From positions 554,050 through 618,049 of the forward strand of contig NZ_KB899637.1 of NCBI RefSeq assembly GCF_000378405.1: a stretch of 64,000 nt of DNA, written 5' to 3'. This DNA comes from Succinimonas amylolytica DSM 2873. Lineage in GTDB: Bacteria > Pseudomonadota > Gammaproteobacteria > Enterobacterales > Succinivibrionaceae. This document shows, piece after piece, positions 52,710 to 61,537 of this stretch. The notes beneath the pieces are model-generated. The model was given only the letters and a program-made list of their open reading frames with translations. It ran no database searches and was not told where the DNA came from. Numbering within the stretch: position 1 is the stretch's first letter; the number at the start of each line of letters is the position of its first letter. A program made the position numbers and the translations under genes.

Positions 52710-53399
52710 CTATTTCAATAAATCGGCCATAGAGGTTTCAACCTGCTGAACCACAATGGCCACTGCGTTTTGATCTACCCTGCGTTGTATCGCTTCAATA
52801 AAATGACGGGCAGATATGCCCTTAACCTTGCCGCCATGCTGACTGGCTTTTTTCGTAGTTTTTGCCTTAACCGCAGCAAGCTTTTTTGTATTCCTTTCCA
52901 TCATAGCCTGATACCGCTCCCGCTGTTTCTGCGTTTTGGCAGATGCGAGATAAAGGCGAGCCTTGTTGATGGCAATTTGATATTTGTTGGCAATAAGCTG
53001 CTGAATTACCCTGTTGCCTTCAAGACTTGAGCCTTTACCGACAGTGTGATCACGGGTACCGGCATTAAGCCAGTGATTGAGAGTCTTTGGTGGAATGTGA
53101 GGCTTTTTGCCTTCCTTGCCACCTTTGACCTTACTCACCGGCAGAAAGTGTATGTACGAGATAATGCGGTTTGGGTCTGAACGTACTCTTGCTGACTTGA
53201 TGCCGGATACGGATTTACGGTAAATGCCGGTATGGGCTTTAAAGTGAGTGCTGATGTAACCTGTGAGTTCTTCCCTTGCTCCTGTTTCCTTAAGAGCCTC
53301 CTTCAGAATCACACGGCTGATTTTGGTCTGAAGTTTTGCTGGCAGACCTTTGAGCTTTTCTGCAAGAACATCAGCACCGGAGGTATCTGCTTTAATCAT
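52710..53399 (-). CDS. HK97 gp10-like neck/tail completion protein
   Basis: 229 residues. N-terminal KLKGLPAKLQTKISRVILKEALK and GISARHFIEAIQRRVDQN near the end fit the HK97 gp10/lambda Z type family of tail completion proteins. A long basic helical middle (KARLYLASAKTQKQRERYQAMMERNTKKL) makes it longer than usual. Start overlaps the upstream gene by four bases. Confidence 0.75.
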   Translation of the reverse strand: MIKADTSGADVLAEKLKGLPAKLQTKISRVILKEALKETGAREELTGYISTHFKAHTGIYRKSVSGIKSARVRSDPNRIISYIHFLPVSKVKGGKEGKKPHIPPKTLNHWLNAGTRDHTVGKGSSLEGNRVIQQLIANKYQIAINKARLYLASAKTQKQRERYQAMMERNTKKLAAVKAKTTKKASQHGGKVKGISARHFIEAIQRRVDQNAVAIVVQQVETSMADLLK

Positions 53400-53770
53400 C
53401 GTTCAACAAACTCCATACTTACCGCATTGCCCCAGAATCCAACCTCGGGGTCGTACTCTGTTGGTGTTATGCTGTTTACAATGATGAGCCGAAAATCCTC
53501 CGAGTATTTACCGTCAGTGGCAGCCACCAGCCGGTCCGTAATGGCATCACAGGTGTCAGCACTTACAAACGAGAAGATAAATATCTCAAAGCCATGGCGC
53601 ACATCATGGGCATCGCCGTCAACGGTTCTGCCGGAGAACTCGGTAGCCTGTCTGGTTATCAGCGAGGCAGTTTTAACGTTATTCGGAACAATGTCAAAGT
53701 AGGCTTTCTGCCCGGTGATGTCCTCCACCAGAGCCTTAACCTTTGCTTTCATTTCACTGATTGAAATCAT
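53396..53770 (-). CDS. Tail terminator protein
   Basis: 124 residues, alpha/beta, with KVKALVEDITGQKAYFDIVPNN at the N-terminus and FEIFIFSFVSADTCDAITDRLVAATDG in the middle, as in lambda U-like proteins that cap the tail tube and join it to the head. Four-base overlaps with both neighbours show a tightly packed neck operon. Assignment rests on position and length. Confidence 0.6.
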   Translation of the reverse strand: MISISEMKAKVKALVEDITGQKAYFDIVPNNVKTASLITRQATEFSGRTVDGDAHDVRHGFEIFIFSFVSADTCDAITDRLVAATDGKYSEDFRLIIVNSITPTEYDPEVGFWGNAVSMEFVER

Positions 53771-54102
53771 GTGGTAATCCTCTGATTGTCGTTAAGCCCC
53801 GAGTAGCTGCAGCCAAGCAGGATTTCTCCTTTGTGCCTGTCTGCTGAGAGGTTATCGATGCTGAAAAACTTCTCATTCCACCGAATTAGGCAGTCATCCG
53901 AAAGACCGGAAAGATACCGGATAAGCACGGTAATCTGCCCGCTCTGAACATCGATGCCGGAGCGCATCTGGTCACGGGTGGTAACCGACTTTACATTCGC
54001 CCAGACTGTTCCGGAAAGCTCGTAGTCATCAAGACTGGTAAGGTTCCTCTCAGCCTTTGGTTCATAAATCTGTATGCGTTCGTTTAAGGTTCCGGTTTCC
54101 AT
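53767..54102 (-). CDS. Head-tail adaptor / head closure protein
   Basis: 111 residues, beta-rich: METGTLNERIQIYEPKAERN, VWANVKSVTTRDQMRSGIDVQSGQITVLIRY and WNEKFFSIDNLSADRHKGEI are typical of SPP1 gp16/head-closure proteins. It would plug the connector below the portal. Confidence 0.8.
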   Translation of the reverse strand: METGTLNERIQIYEPKAERNLTSLDDYELSGTVWANVKSVTTRDQMRSGIDVQSGQITVLIRYLSGLSDDCLIRWNEKFFSIDNLSADRHKGEILLGCSYSGLNDNQRITT

Positions 54103-54377
54103 CAGAATGCCTCCTGTCTTGAGCCGAACAGCATGGAGCGCAACGACAGCGTAAGAGACTTAAAGTCAGCTTCGGTTCTGTGTTCAAACATGTAGTTGAC
54201 GGCATACATCACCGCAGCCTTGCCGTACTTCGAACCGTAAAGCACCCTGGTATCATCCGTTCTTATCACATCCATGCAGAGCCTTTCAGCAGAGCTGATA
54301 AGAGAGCGAATCAGTGTGTCATCCTCGCTGCTGTCAACACGCAGATAGTTCTTCATTTCCTTAAGGGTAATGCTCAT
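54102..54377 (-). CDS. Head-tail connector protein (HK97 gp6-like)
   Basis: 91 residues, all helical: LKEMKNYLRVDSSEDDTLIRSLISSAE is the hallmark of gp6-like connectors. It forms the ring that binds the portal. Shares one base with the adaptor gene. Confidence 0.82.
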   Translation of the reverse strand: MSITLKEMKNYLRVDSSEDDTLIRSLISSAERLCMDVIRTDDTRVLYGSKYGKAAVMYAVNYMFEHRTEADFKSLTLSLRSMLFGSRQEAF

Positions 54378-54423
54378 GTCAAAACTCCAAAAAAGCCTCC
54401 TCCGTTTTTCAACAGAGAAGGCA

Positions 54424-54447
54424 TAAAAAAAGCTCCGTTATGGAGCC
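54424..54447 (-). terminator. Terminator after the capsid gene
   Basis: On the minus strand GGCTCC-ATAAC-GGAGCT is followed by seven T, directly after the capsid stop. Partial termination would make capsid mRNA more abundant than neck mRNA. Confidence 0.7.
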
Positions 54448-55644
54448 TTAGGGTTTCACGGTCTTACCGCCGGTGATGGTCATAATCTGCACCGCTTCCG
54501 GCAGGATTAACTTGCCGTCCACTCGCTCTTTAGCCACATAACCAATCATGCCATTACCTGCAAAGAGCTCGGTTAACTGTTTGAAGGAGCGGGTACCGCG
54601 GTCACCGATGTTGTAGTAGCTGTAGTCACCAAAGGCAATCTTGCCTTCCGGACAGAACGGTGAGGTGTACACATCATATCCCAGGAGCTTATCCGGTTCA
54701 CCGGAAGTCAGTGCCGGCTGCCAGAGATATACACCGTTGTTATCCTTAAGCTGTCTGATGGCAGCCACCAGCTTGTCATGCATAATGAACTTTGCAGACT
54801 TGCGGTACGGACGCTTTAAGGTGTAAATAAGCTGCATAAGGTGGTCAGCAGTTACAGATGCGGCAGACAAAGCAGCAGTACCGCCACCGGTTTCTGCAAA
54901 GAGACCGAGTGGCTGACCGCGACCGGTACCGTTCAGGAATGCATCCTCCTCAGCGTTTGCGAGAGCCTTGCCGAACTGGTCAATGATGTAGTTTTCCAGT
55001 GGGAACTGGGCATCATAGAGAAGTTCCTCGGTTACCTTGATGGCCACATGAAGCTTATGGGCATCAAGCAAAATCTGATCAAAGGTAGCCTCACCAAAGG
55101 ACAGTGCTCCACCTTCCTCAATCCATGCGGCAGCAGGCTTGGTGGCAGCAATGTTAATCTTGTGCTCGCCTGAGGTGGTGATGATGTTACCCAGAGTTCG
55201 CATGATGTTTTCTTCGGTAAGTACATCGATAAGACGGGAGTCGTATTCCTCCGGTACCAGGTAACCGCCGTCGGCATCCACACCTTCCTGCAGAACGTTG
55301 GAAACCTGTTTGAAGTTGGAGCGGAGAGCCTTAAGCATTCCTGCCCTGTATTCATCGGAGGCACGACCGCGCTTTACCACAGAGTCAGAAGCAGGAGATA
55401 CAGAGGCAGGCTTGGATGTAAGGGGCTGATTAACGGGACGGGAAAGTTCTGCATCAATTGCCTCCTGGCGTTCAAGTCTGGCGATTTCCCTGCTCAAATC
55501 GGTAATGTCCTGCTCCATGCGGGTATAGGTGGCATCATCCTCGGCGGTAAGAGTTCCCTTGTCGGTACGGCGGGATTCAAGAAAGGCCTTAGCGGCATTC
55601 CATGCAGTTGCTCGCTTTTCGCGAAGTTCATTTACAGTAGTCAT
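54448..55644 (-). CDS. Major capsid protein (HK97 fold)
   Basis: 398 residues. Residues 1-105 form a helical, charged delta/scaffold domain (RTDKGTLTAEDDATYTRMEQDITDLSREIARLERQ) normally removed by the prohead protease. The shell domain starts near DEYRAGMLKALRS and contains GGYLVPEEYDSRLIDVLTEENIMRTLGNII, AWIEEGGALSFGEATFDQI and FLNGTGRGQPLGLF, all typical of HK97-type capsids. AGGAG precedes the ATG. The upstream gene encodes the protease. Confidence 0.93.
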   Translation of the reverse strand: MTTVNELREKRATAWNAAKAFLESRRTDKGTLTAEDDATYTRMEQDITDLSREIARLERQEAIDAELSRPVNQPLTSKPASVSPASDSVVKRGRASDEYRAGMLKALRSNFKQVSNVLQEGVDADGGYLVPEEYDSRLIDVLTEENIMRTLGNIITTSGEHKINIAATKPAAAWIEEGGALSFGEATFDQILLDAHKLHVAIKVTEELLYDAQFPLENYIIDQFGKALANAEEDAFLNGTGRGQPLGLFAETGGGTAALSAASVTADHLMQLIYTLKRPYRKSAKFIMHDKLVAAIRQLKDNNGVYLWQPALTSGEPDKLLGYDVYTSPFCPEGKIAFGDYSYYNIGDRGTRSFKQLTELFAGNGMIGYVAKERVDGKLILPEAVQIMTITGGKTVKP

Positions 55645-55652
55645 AAATTCTC

Positions 55653-56420
55653 CTAATTTCTAATAAGGTTAAGACGCTCCATCAAATCAGCAACGGAGCG
55701 TTCAGTATTGGTTGGTTTTGGTTCGGTTGGTTTAGCTGAGATGCGGCATCTGGCAGAGAGCTTTTCCATGAGGGAGTTCGTTACCGCAGCCTTGGAAAAT
55801 GCTGTAGCGTCAGCCGTTTCAGACACATTCTCAGGCTCTGTGCTTCGTTCCAGAATTGCATCCGCAAATCCAAGCTCCACGGCCTTATTGGCATTCATCC
55901 ATGTTTCTGCGTCCATTAGCCTTGAGAGCTTGGCTCGGCTAAGACTGGTCTTAAGCTCGTATGCATTGATGATGGATTCCTTGACTTCGCCCAGCATGTC
56001 GATGGCTTTCTGCATTTCTGCCGTGTTGCCGAAAGCCATGGTCATCGGATTGTGAATCATCAGCATGGAAACGGGGCTCATCATTACCCTGGTTCCTGCC
56101 ATAGCGATTACCGAAGCTGCAGAGGCGGCAATGCCGTCAATCTTCACGGTGACGCTTCCCGGGTATTCCATCAGCATGTTGTAGATCTGTGCGGCAGCCA
56201 CACAGTCACCGCCGGGAGAGTTAATCCAGACCGTAATATTTCCCGAACCGCTCATCAGTTCATCTTTGAAAAGCTGCGGTGTAATGTCATCGTCAAACCA
56301 GCTTTCCTCAGCGATGGTGCCGTTCAGGAACAGGATCCTTTCCGGGTTCGGTACGTTTTGGCTTTGTTCCTCCGGGTTCTCCGGCTCCGTCTGGTTCTTC
56401 CACTTCCAGAACTTCTTCAT
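55653..56420 (-). CDS. Head maturation protease, ClpP-like
   Basis: 255 residues from the ATG at 56420 (AAGGAG site). ClpP fold with WINSPGGDCVAAAQIYNMLMEYPG, nucleophile Ser in GIAASAASVIAMAG (about 105) and His in SMLMIHNPM (about 130). It cleaves the scaffold domain of the capsid protein. Its first 113 bp lie inside the 3' end of the portal gene in another frame. The C-terminal region is helical and Glu/Asn-rich. Confidence 0.9.
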   Translation of the reverse strand: MKKFWKWKNQTEPENPEEQSQNVPNPERILFLNGTIAEESWFDDDITPQLFKDELMSGSGNITVWINSPGGDCVAAAQIYNMLMEYPGSVTVKIDGIAASAASVIAMAGTRVMMSPVSMLMIHNPMTMAFGNTAEMQKAIDMLGEVKESIINAYELKTSLSRAKLSRLMDAETWMNANKAVELGFADAILERSTEPENVSETADATAFSKAAVTNSLMEKLSARCRISAKPTEPKPTNTERSVADLMERLNLIRN

Positions 56421-57657
56421 TGTTATTCTCCTTGTTTGCAAAAATTCCTGCGTCCTGCAGTTTGGTCATGTTTCCGTTGATGAGATACAGATTCCCGCCA
56501 AGCTCATCCGGAATGAGATCAAGCTGTTCTAAACTTCTGATATCATTGGCTGACATCCAGCCGTTCTGCCGGGCAATGGCATAGCCGTTCATGCGGCTCT
56601 GGTAATCACCGCGGAGGAGTCCGTCTACATTGAATTTCACGAAGTAGTCAGACTTTTCAGTCTCAGTAAGTAAAGCCCGGTTAAGGGATTGCTCCCATCT
56701 GATAATCCATGGCTCCAAGGTGTATTTCACGAACTCGAGAGACTGCTGTTCGATGTTTGAGAAGCTCGATTTTTCAAGGTCACCAACCATGTGAGGTGGC
56801 ACTCTGAAAATACGGGCTATCTCATCAATCTGAAACTTTCTGGTCTCAAGAAACTGTGCCTGCTCCGGTGAAATGGAAATCGGCGTGTATTTCATGCCTT
56901 CCTCAAGTATCGCAACCTTATGGGCGTTGTTTCCCGAGAAGCCTTTATTCCAGCTTTCGCGGATTGATTCAGGATTTTTCACTGTTCCCGGAAACTCCAG
57001 AATGCCTCCCGGAGTAGCACCGTTGGCAAAGAACCGTGCTCCATATTCCTCAGTGGCAATGGAGAGCCCGATGGCATTTTTAGCCATAGCAATGGGGGAG
57101 TATCCGACAAGTCCGTCAAAGCCGAGTCCTGGAATGTGCAGCACATCAGAGGGCTTTAGAGTTACATTGCCAGACTTGCCTGTGTGCGCATCGGAATCCT
57201 GCATTTGGTAGCGATAGCAGATTTTCCCGAAAGCATCCCTGTCCACCGTCATGCGGTTCGGCATCAGCGGGTAAAGGCCAATAACCTCACCTTTGCCGTT
57301 ACGGATAATCTGAGCGTAGGCATTGCCCCAGAGCAAAAGATGCGTCATCAGAGTTTCCCGGAATACGAATGAGGTCATTTCGGGATTCGGCTCATCATGC
57401 AGAATTCGGTAGAGGGGATGTTTTACGGCTCTTGTTTTACTGCCTTCATCCTGATTCTGATAAAGGTGAACCGGCAGACTCGCAATTGACTCTGACAGAA
57501 TTCTCACGCAGGCATACACCGCTGTCATCTGCATGGCTGAACGTTCATTGACGTGTTTGCCGGAGGTGCTTCCTCCCATCATGAAACGATAGCCGCTGCC
57601 TGCCGTGCGGTTGCTGGGCTTGTCTCTGGAACGGAAGAGACCGTCGAAAATGCTCAT
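56308..57657 (-). CDS. Portal protein (HK97 family)
   Basis: 449 residues from the ATG at 57657, with AAGGAG ten bases upstream. Dodecameric ring at the head vertex through which DNA enters and leaves. MSIFDGLFRSRDKP, MQMTAVYACVRILSESIASLPVHLYQ, HIPGLGFDGLVGYSPI, FFANGATPGGILEFPG and FRVPPHMVGDLEKSSFSNIEQQ are classical for the family. The C-terminal 45 residues are Glu/Pro/Gly-rich and translated from DNA that also encodes the protease N-terminus. Confidence 0.92.
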   Translation of the reverse strand: MSIFDGLFRSRDKPSNRTAGSGYRFMMGGSTSGKHVNERSAMQMTAVYACVRILSESIASLPVHLYQNQDEGSKTRAVKHPLYRILHDEPNPEMTSFVFRETLMTHLLLWGNAYAQIIRNGKGEVIGLYPLMPNRMTVDRDAFGKICYRYQMQDSDAHTGKSGNVTLKPSDVLHIPGLGFDGLVGYSPIAMAKNAIGLSIATEEYGARFFANGATPGGILEFPGTVKNPESIRESWNKGFSGNNAHKVAILEEGMKYTPISISPEQAQFLETRKFQIDEIARIFRVPPHMVGDLEKSSFSNIEQQSLEFVKYTLEPWIIRWEQSLNRALLTETEKSDYFVKFNVDGLLRGDYQSRMNGYAIARQNGWMSANDIRSLEQLDLIPDELGGNLYLINGNMTKLQDAGIFANKENNNEEVLEVEEPDGAGEPGGTKPKRTEPGKDPVPERHHR

Positions 57658-57774
57658 GTGAATCAACTCCTTTGAGAAATGAAATGCCGTCAGCCTTTTA
57701 AAACAGTGCTGCGGCATGGTATCATGCACGTAATTACCGGGTTGCCGACCTGTGGAATATGGAGGCGAATTGCG

Positions 57775-58476
57775 ATGAAAGAGGAATGCCTTATTTGTAA
57801 AGCACCGTTAGAATACCTTGACGCAGACGAAATGATGGAATGTGCAATTTGCCACAAGAAGGAAAACAGTAAGACTCGCTGTATCCATGGTCACTATGTC
57901 TGCAATGATTGTCATACCGCTGGCATGGATACGATTATCGGTCTCTGCTTGGCTGAGTCATCAAAGAATCCTGTCGAGATCATCGAGAAGATGATGGCCT
58001 TGCCGTTTTGCCATATGCACGGCCCAGAGCATCATGTCATGGTTGGGGCTTCACTCCTGACTGCATACAAAAACGCGGGAGGAGCAATTGATCTTGAGTC
58101 AGCACTTGCAGAAATGATGAATCGAGGGAAGAACGTACCCGGCGGGGCCTGCGGCTTCTGGGGTGCTTGCGGTGCGGGTATCAGTTCCGGCATGTTTGTA
58201 TCCATCATTTCAAAATCTACACCTCTTTCGCAGCAGCCGTTTGCGCTATCACACCGCATGACTGCTAAATCACTGGGTGCTATCGGTGAGATCGGAGGCC
58301 CACGCTGCTGCAAGCGAGATTCATTTCTTTCAATTTTCTCGGCCATCGACTTTGTAAAAGAATACTTCGGGATCGAGATGGAAAAGCCCGATATTGTTTG
58401 CACACACTCTTCTCAGAACAATCAGTGCATTGGAAAACGCTGCCCCTTTGCAAAGGCAAACCATAAAAGCACCTAA
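57775..58476 (+). CDS. Cysteine-rich DUF5714-like protein inserted in the phage head module
   Basis: 233 residues from the ATG at 57775 with GGAGG nine bases upstream; read opposite to all surrounding phage genes. N-terminal zinc-ribbon CLICKAPL...CAICHK, then CIHGHYVCNDCHTAG, GGACGFWGACGAGISSG and GGPRCCKRDS; many cysteines suggest metal or Fe-S binding. The pattern fits the DUF5714 family of Clostridia and methanogens, function unknown as far as I know. As an oppositely read gene between terminase and portal it is a moron. Confidence 0.7.
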   Translation: MKEECLICKAPLEYLDADEMMECAICHKKENSKTRCIHGHYVCNDCHTAGMDTIIGLCLAESSKNPVEIIEKMMALPFCHMHGPEHHVMVGASLLTAYKNAGGAIDLESALAEMMNRGKNVPGGACGFWGACGAGISSGMFVSIISKSTPLSQQPFALSHRMTAKSLGAIGEIGGPRCCKRDSFLSIFSAIDFVKEYFGIEMEKPDIVCTHSSQNNQCIGKRCPFAKANHKST

Positions 58477-58479
58477 ATC

Positions 58480-60087
58480 TCAGATAAACAGAATGCCGCG
58501 TTCATCGTAGACTGAGGCTCCGTTGTCATTGCCACATCGGATGGCTCTGTCGAGTCCCATGATGGTGGCAATCGCACCGTCAATCTTCTCGGTGGATTTT
58601 TCCTTGTCGGCCTTGATGTTGCCTGCCGGGTCAGTTCTGATGTAAATGTTGTCCATCATCCATCGCAATACCGGATGACCGCCGTGAGCAAGTTTCTGCT
58701 CCAGCGTGAGTTTCATAAGCTCTTTGGTCGGCGGGGACATGTCCTTAAAGCCCTGACCGAAAGGAACTACGGTAAAACCCATGCCCTCAAGGTTTTGCAC
58801 CATCTGTACGGCTCCCCAGCGGTCAAAGGCAATTTCACGGATGTTGTATCGGGTACCCAGGTTCTCGATGAACTTTTCGATGTATCCGTAATGCACTACG
58901 TTGCCCTCAGTAGTTTCCAGAAATCCCTGTTTATGCCATACGTCGTAAGGCACGTGATCACGTCTCACTCTCAGTTCCATGGTGTCCTCGGGGATCCAGA
59001 AGAACGGCATGATGTAATACTTGTCATCCTCATCATTCGGCGGGAACACCAAGACGAAAGCGGTAATGTCGGTGGTGCTGGACAGGTCAAGACCTCCGTA
59101 ACATACACGGCCTTCAAGCTCATCAGGATTAACCGCAAAGGAACAGCCATCCCATTTCTCAAGCGGCATCCAGCGGATTGACTGTTTTACCCATTGGTTG
59201 AGACGGAGCTGTCTGAAGGCATTCTCCTCTCCGGGATTCTGCCTTGCTGATTCGCAGGCAGCTTGAACCTTATCAATACCGACGGTAATTCCGAGAGATG
59301 GATTAGCCTTTTTCCAGACTTCCGGATCTGTCCAGTCATCATCCTCGGCAGCCCCGTAAATCACCGGATAAAAAGTTGGATCGATCTTCCTGCCCTCAAG
59401 GATGTCCTTTGCCTTCTGATGAGTTTCGTAGCAGATGGAATTCGTATCAGTTCCGGCAGTTGTGATAAGGAAATACAGCGGTTGCATTCGGGCATCACCG
59501 GAGCCCTTGGTCATAACGTCAAAAAGCTTTCTGTCCGGCTGAGTATGCAACTCATCAAAGACCACGCCGTGAATGTTGAAGCCGTGCTTTGAGTAAGCTT
59601 CCGCAGAAAGAACCTGATAAAAGCTGTTGGTCGGTGTGTAGATGATGCGTTTCTGCGAGGCAAGAATTTTGACTCGCTTGTTCAGAGCCGGACACATCCT
59701 CACCATATCTGCAGCCACATCAAATACGATTGTTGCCTGCTGGCGGTCTGCGGCACAGCCGTAAACCTCGGCACGCTCTTCTCCGTCACCGCAGGTAAGA
59801 AGCAGTGCCACAGCGGCAGCAAGCTCTGATTTTCCTTGCTTCTTGGCTATCTCTATGTACGCCGTATTAAACTGCCGGTAGCCGTTCGGCTTTAAGATCC
59901 CAAACAAATCCCGGATAATCTGCTCCTGCCAGTCGATAAGTTCAAAAGGCTTACCGGCCCAGGTTCCCTTGGTGTGGCAGAGAGCCTGAATAAAGTTCAC
60001 TGCATAGTCAGCGGCATCCTTGTCATACACGGACTTCTTTGCCTTGAACTTGGTAGGGACGTATTTTTTAAGTTTCCGCATTGCCAT
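58480..60087 (-). CDS. Terminase large subunit
   Basis: 535 residues. DNA packaging motor: ATPase domain with Walker A-like YIEIAKKQGKSELAAA (about 78-93) and Walker B GVVFDELHTQ (about 168-177), C-terminal RNase H-like nuclease with GGLDLSSTTDITAF (about 332-345; Asp) and AFDRWGA (about 430). It belongs to the Terminase_1/HK97-type group. No small terminase could be recognised upstream within the window. Confidence 0.92.
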   Translation of the reverse strand: MAMRKLKKYVPTKFKAKKSVYDKDAADYAVNFIQALCHTKGTWAGKPFELIDWQEQIIRDLFGILKPNGYRQFNTAYIEIAKKQGKSELAAAVALLLTCGDGEERAEVYGCAADRQQATIVFDVAADMVRMCPALNKRVKILASQKRIIYTPTNSFYQVLSAEAYSKHGFNIHGVVFDELHTQPDRKLFDVMTKGSGDARMQPLYFLITTAGTDTNSICYETHQKAKDILEGRKIDPTFYPVIYGAAEDDDWTDPEVWKKANPSLGITVGIDKVQAACESARQNPGEENAFRQLRLNQWVKQSIRWMPLEKWDGCSFAVNPDELEGRVCYGGLDLSSTTDITAFVLVFPPNDEDDKYYIMPFFWIPEDTMELRVRRDHVPYDVWHKQGFLETTEGNVVHYGYIEKFIENLGTRYNIREIAFDRWGAVQMVQNLEGMGFTVVPFGQGFKDMSPPTKELMKLTLEQKLAHGGHPVLRWMMDNIYIRTDPAGNIKADKEKSTEKIDGAIATIMGLDRAIRCGNDNGASVYDERGILFI

Positions 60088-60109
60088 CTGCTCACCTCCT
60101 TACAGGCAT

Positions 60110-60132
60110 AAAAAAAGACCGCCGAAGCGATC
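60110..60132 (-). terminator. Terminator before terminase, proximal
   Basis: Minus strand GATCGC-TTCG-GCGGTC with seven T, between the small gene at 60169 and the terminase. Confidence 0.6.
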
Positions 60133-60143
60133 TCTTTGGGTAT

Positions 60144-60165
60144 AAAAAAGGAGCCGTTAAGCTCC
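60144..60165 (-). terminator. Terminator before terminase, distal
   Basis: Minus strand GGAGC-TTAACG-GCTCC with six T, overlapping the end region of the small gene at 60169. Together with the next hairpin it insulates the accessory genes from the late operon. Confidence 0.65.
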
Positions 60166-60168
60166 GTA

Positions 60169-60456
60169 CTAATTGTTGGCGTTCTTCATCGCCCATTCAA
60201 GAGCATGGCCGTCATCCATAAAATCGACACCACTTACCTCCCGAAGCCCGATCTCGGCCTCGCAGCCGGTGTCTTCGGTGAGGAACTCGTAAACCGCGCC
60301 GTAGTAGGATGGCTTGCCTGCTCCGTTGTAGTAATGTCCTGCCAGGATTACCTTATCACCGAATCTTAAGGTCTTGCTCCAGCGACATTCCAGATCCTCC
60401 GGAGTGGTAGGATTTGGTAATCTGTAGGTTCTTGCTCTTTCTGTCATCTTGCTCAT
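60169..60456 (-). CDS. Small phage protein of unknown function
   Basis: 95 residues from the ATG at 60456 (GGAGA site). Mixed composition with a central beta-rich TLRFGDKVILAGHYYNGAGKP and a helix at the end (HALEWAMKNA). Not recognised. It is preceded by one of the repeated promoters of this region and followed by two terminators, so it is an independent unit. Confidence 0.6.
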   Translation of the reverse strand: MSKMTERARTYRLPNPTTPEDLECRWSKTLRFGDKVILAGHYYNGAGKPSYYGAVYEFLTEDTGCEAEIGLREVSGVDFMDDGHALEWAMKNANN

Positions 60457-60490
60457 TTTTAAGTCTCCGTTGTTGTTCTCGATGACTGTA

Positions 60491-60526
60491 TATTCGCTCT
60501 GTACCAAAGGTATAGCAAGTCAATAA
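60491..60526 (-). promoter_or_regulatory. Repeated promoter element, copy 1
   Basis: Minus strand TTATTGACTTGCTATA then ACAGAGCGAATAT. TGCTATA forms an extended -10. Shares its layout with copies at 61141, 61491 and 63115. Confidence 0.6.
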
Positions 60527-60615
60527 GTACGTATTTCTGTACTATTTTTTTCTTCTAACCAATCGTTCTTTTCTTCTAAAATCAGGCAAAAATAGAAGAA
60601 AGATAAAATAATGAG

Positions 60616-60645
60616 AAGAAAAAAGGAGGCCTCTCTGACCTCCCG
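60616..60645 (-). terminator. Terminator
   Basis: Minus strand GGAGG and CCTCC stem (GGTCAGAGAGGC between) followed by six T, right after the gene at 60655. Confidence 0.65.
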
Positions 60646-60654
60646 CACTTCACC

Positions 60655-61092
60655 TTACCCCGCGACTCTGAAAAGGTAGCCGTGGGCTTTTTCGTGTTCG
60701 TCGCTGTTCCATCCGGTGTAGCGGCTGTTGATTTCAACCAGCCCCTCGAGGGTGCATCCTGCCTCTTTGAAAAGCCATGCGGTTTCTACTGCGTGACTCC
60801 ATCCGGAGGAAAAGGTGAACCTCTCGATTCCGTTCTGCCTCATGGCTTCAATCAGCTTTGCCGCTTCGTTATCCCATACCACTTCGCTGATGTCGAGGTA
60901 ATCGTTGCCGCTGTCCCGGGAAACCTCGTACTCGTTAAAAAGTCGGCAGGCTTCTCTGCCAAGTTCCTTTAGTTCATCCCAGACTGCCTTGTAGGCGGCT
61001 CTGGCGGCGTTCAGCTCATCCTCGTTCTTTGCTATGTCGTAGGCGTTCTTTGCAGCCTTGATGCGGTTGTAAAAGTTCTCGAAAGTGTTCAT
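60655..61092 (-). CDS. Phage accessory protein of unknown function
   Basis: 145 residues from the ATG at 61092, with AAGGAG eight bases upstream. N-terminal two thirds helical and charged (NRIKAAKNAYDIAKNEDELNAARAAYKAVW); C-terminal part RFTFSSGWSHAVETAWLFKEAGC and SRYTGWNSDEHEKAHGYLFRV, a pattern I have seen only in proteins of unknown function on Clostridia elements. Has its own copy of the repeated promoter. Confidence 0.65.
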   Translation of the reverse strand: MNTFENFYNRIKAAKNAYDIAKNEDELNAARAAYKAVWDELKELGREACRLFNEYEVSRDSGNDYLDISEVVWDNEAAKLIEAMRQNGIERFTFSSGWSHAVETAWLFKEAGCTLEGLVEINSRYTGWNSDEHEKAHGYLFRVAG

Positions 61093-61140
61093 GTTTAACT
61101 CCTTGAAAAATGTACCTTCGCTGTTCGTTTTGTTGTGTTC

Positions 61141-61177
61141 ATATTCGCTCTGAAGGTACACTATAGCAAGTCAATAA
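61141..61177 (-). promoter_or_regulatory. Repeated promoter element, copy 2
   Basis: Minus strand TTATTGACTTGCTATAGTGT then ACCTTCAGAGCGAATATGAAC. The best preserved copy. The extended -10 TGCTATAGT predicts a start about 50 bp before the gene. Confidence 0.6.
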
Positions 61178-61192
61178 ACCCAGTATTTTCAA

Positions 61193-61405
61193 CTATTTAC
61201 AAGGTTTTTCAGCGAGCTTTTCGCGGGTGATTTCGAGGACTTTTTCCTGCTTTTCCTTCGGTATTCCGGCAGCCTCCAAAGCCTCCAGAGTTCCGCAGTC
61301 GGGGCAGATTGGAGTGGTGTTGTCCTTTCGGGAAAGAGCCGGAACTTCGGTGTAGGTTCTGCCGCAGAGCGGGCATACTTTCGGTTCGTTTTTATCAGTC
61401 TTCAT
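61193..61405 (-). CDS. Small zinc-ribbon protein
   Basis: 70 residues with CPLCGRTY and CPDCGTLEAL, two CxxC knuckles 22 residues apart, followed by a charged helix. Probably a small DNA- or protein-binding regulator of the element. AAGGA precedes the ATG, and a copy of the repeated promoter lies upstream. Confidence 0.65.
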   Translation of the reverse strand: MKTDKNEPKVCPLCGRTYTEVPALSRKDNTTPICPDCGTLEALEAAGIPKEKQEKVLEITREKLAEKPCK

Positions 61406-61490
61406 TCTGTAATCCTTATGATGGAATTAAATCGTTAAACCGGGCGGTGCGGGAGTTTTGGACTCTCCGCCATCCGCCTTACGGTGTTCA

Positions 61491-61527
61491 TATTTGCTCT
61501 TAATGCACACCTTATCAAGTCAATAAA
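61491..61527 (-). promoter_or_regulatory. Repeated promoter element, copy 3
   Basis: Minus strand TTATTGACTTGATAAGGTGT then GCATTAAGAGCAAATATGAAC; the most diverged -10 (TGATAAGGT) of the four. Confidence 0.5.
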
Positions 61528-61537
61528 TCCTTTATTT

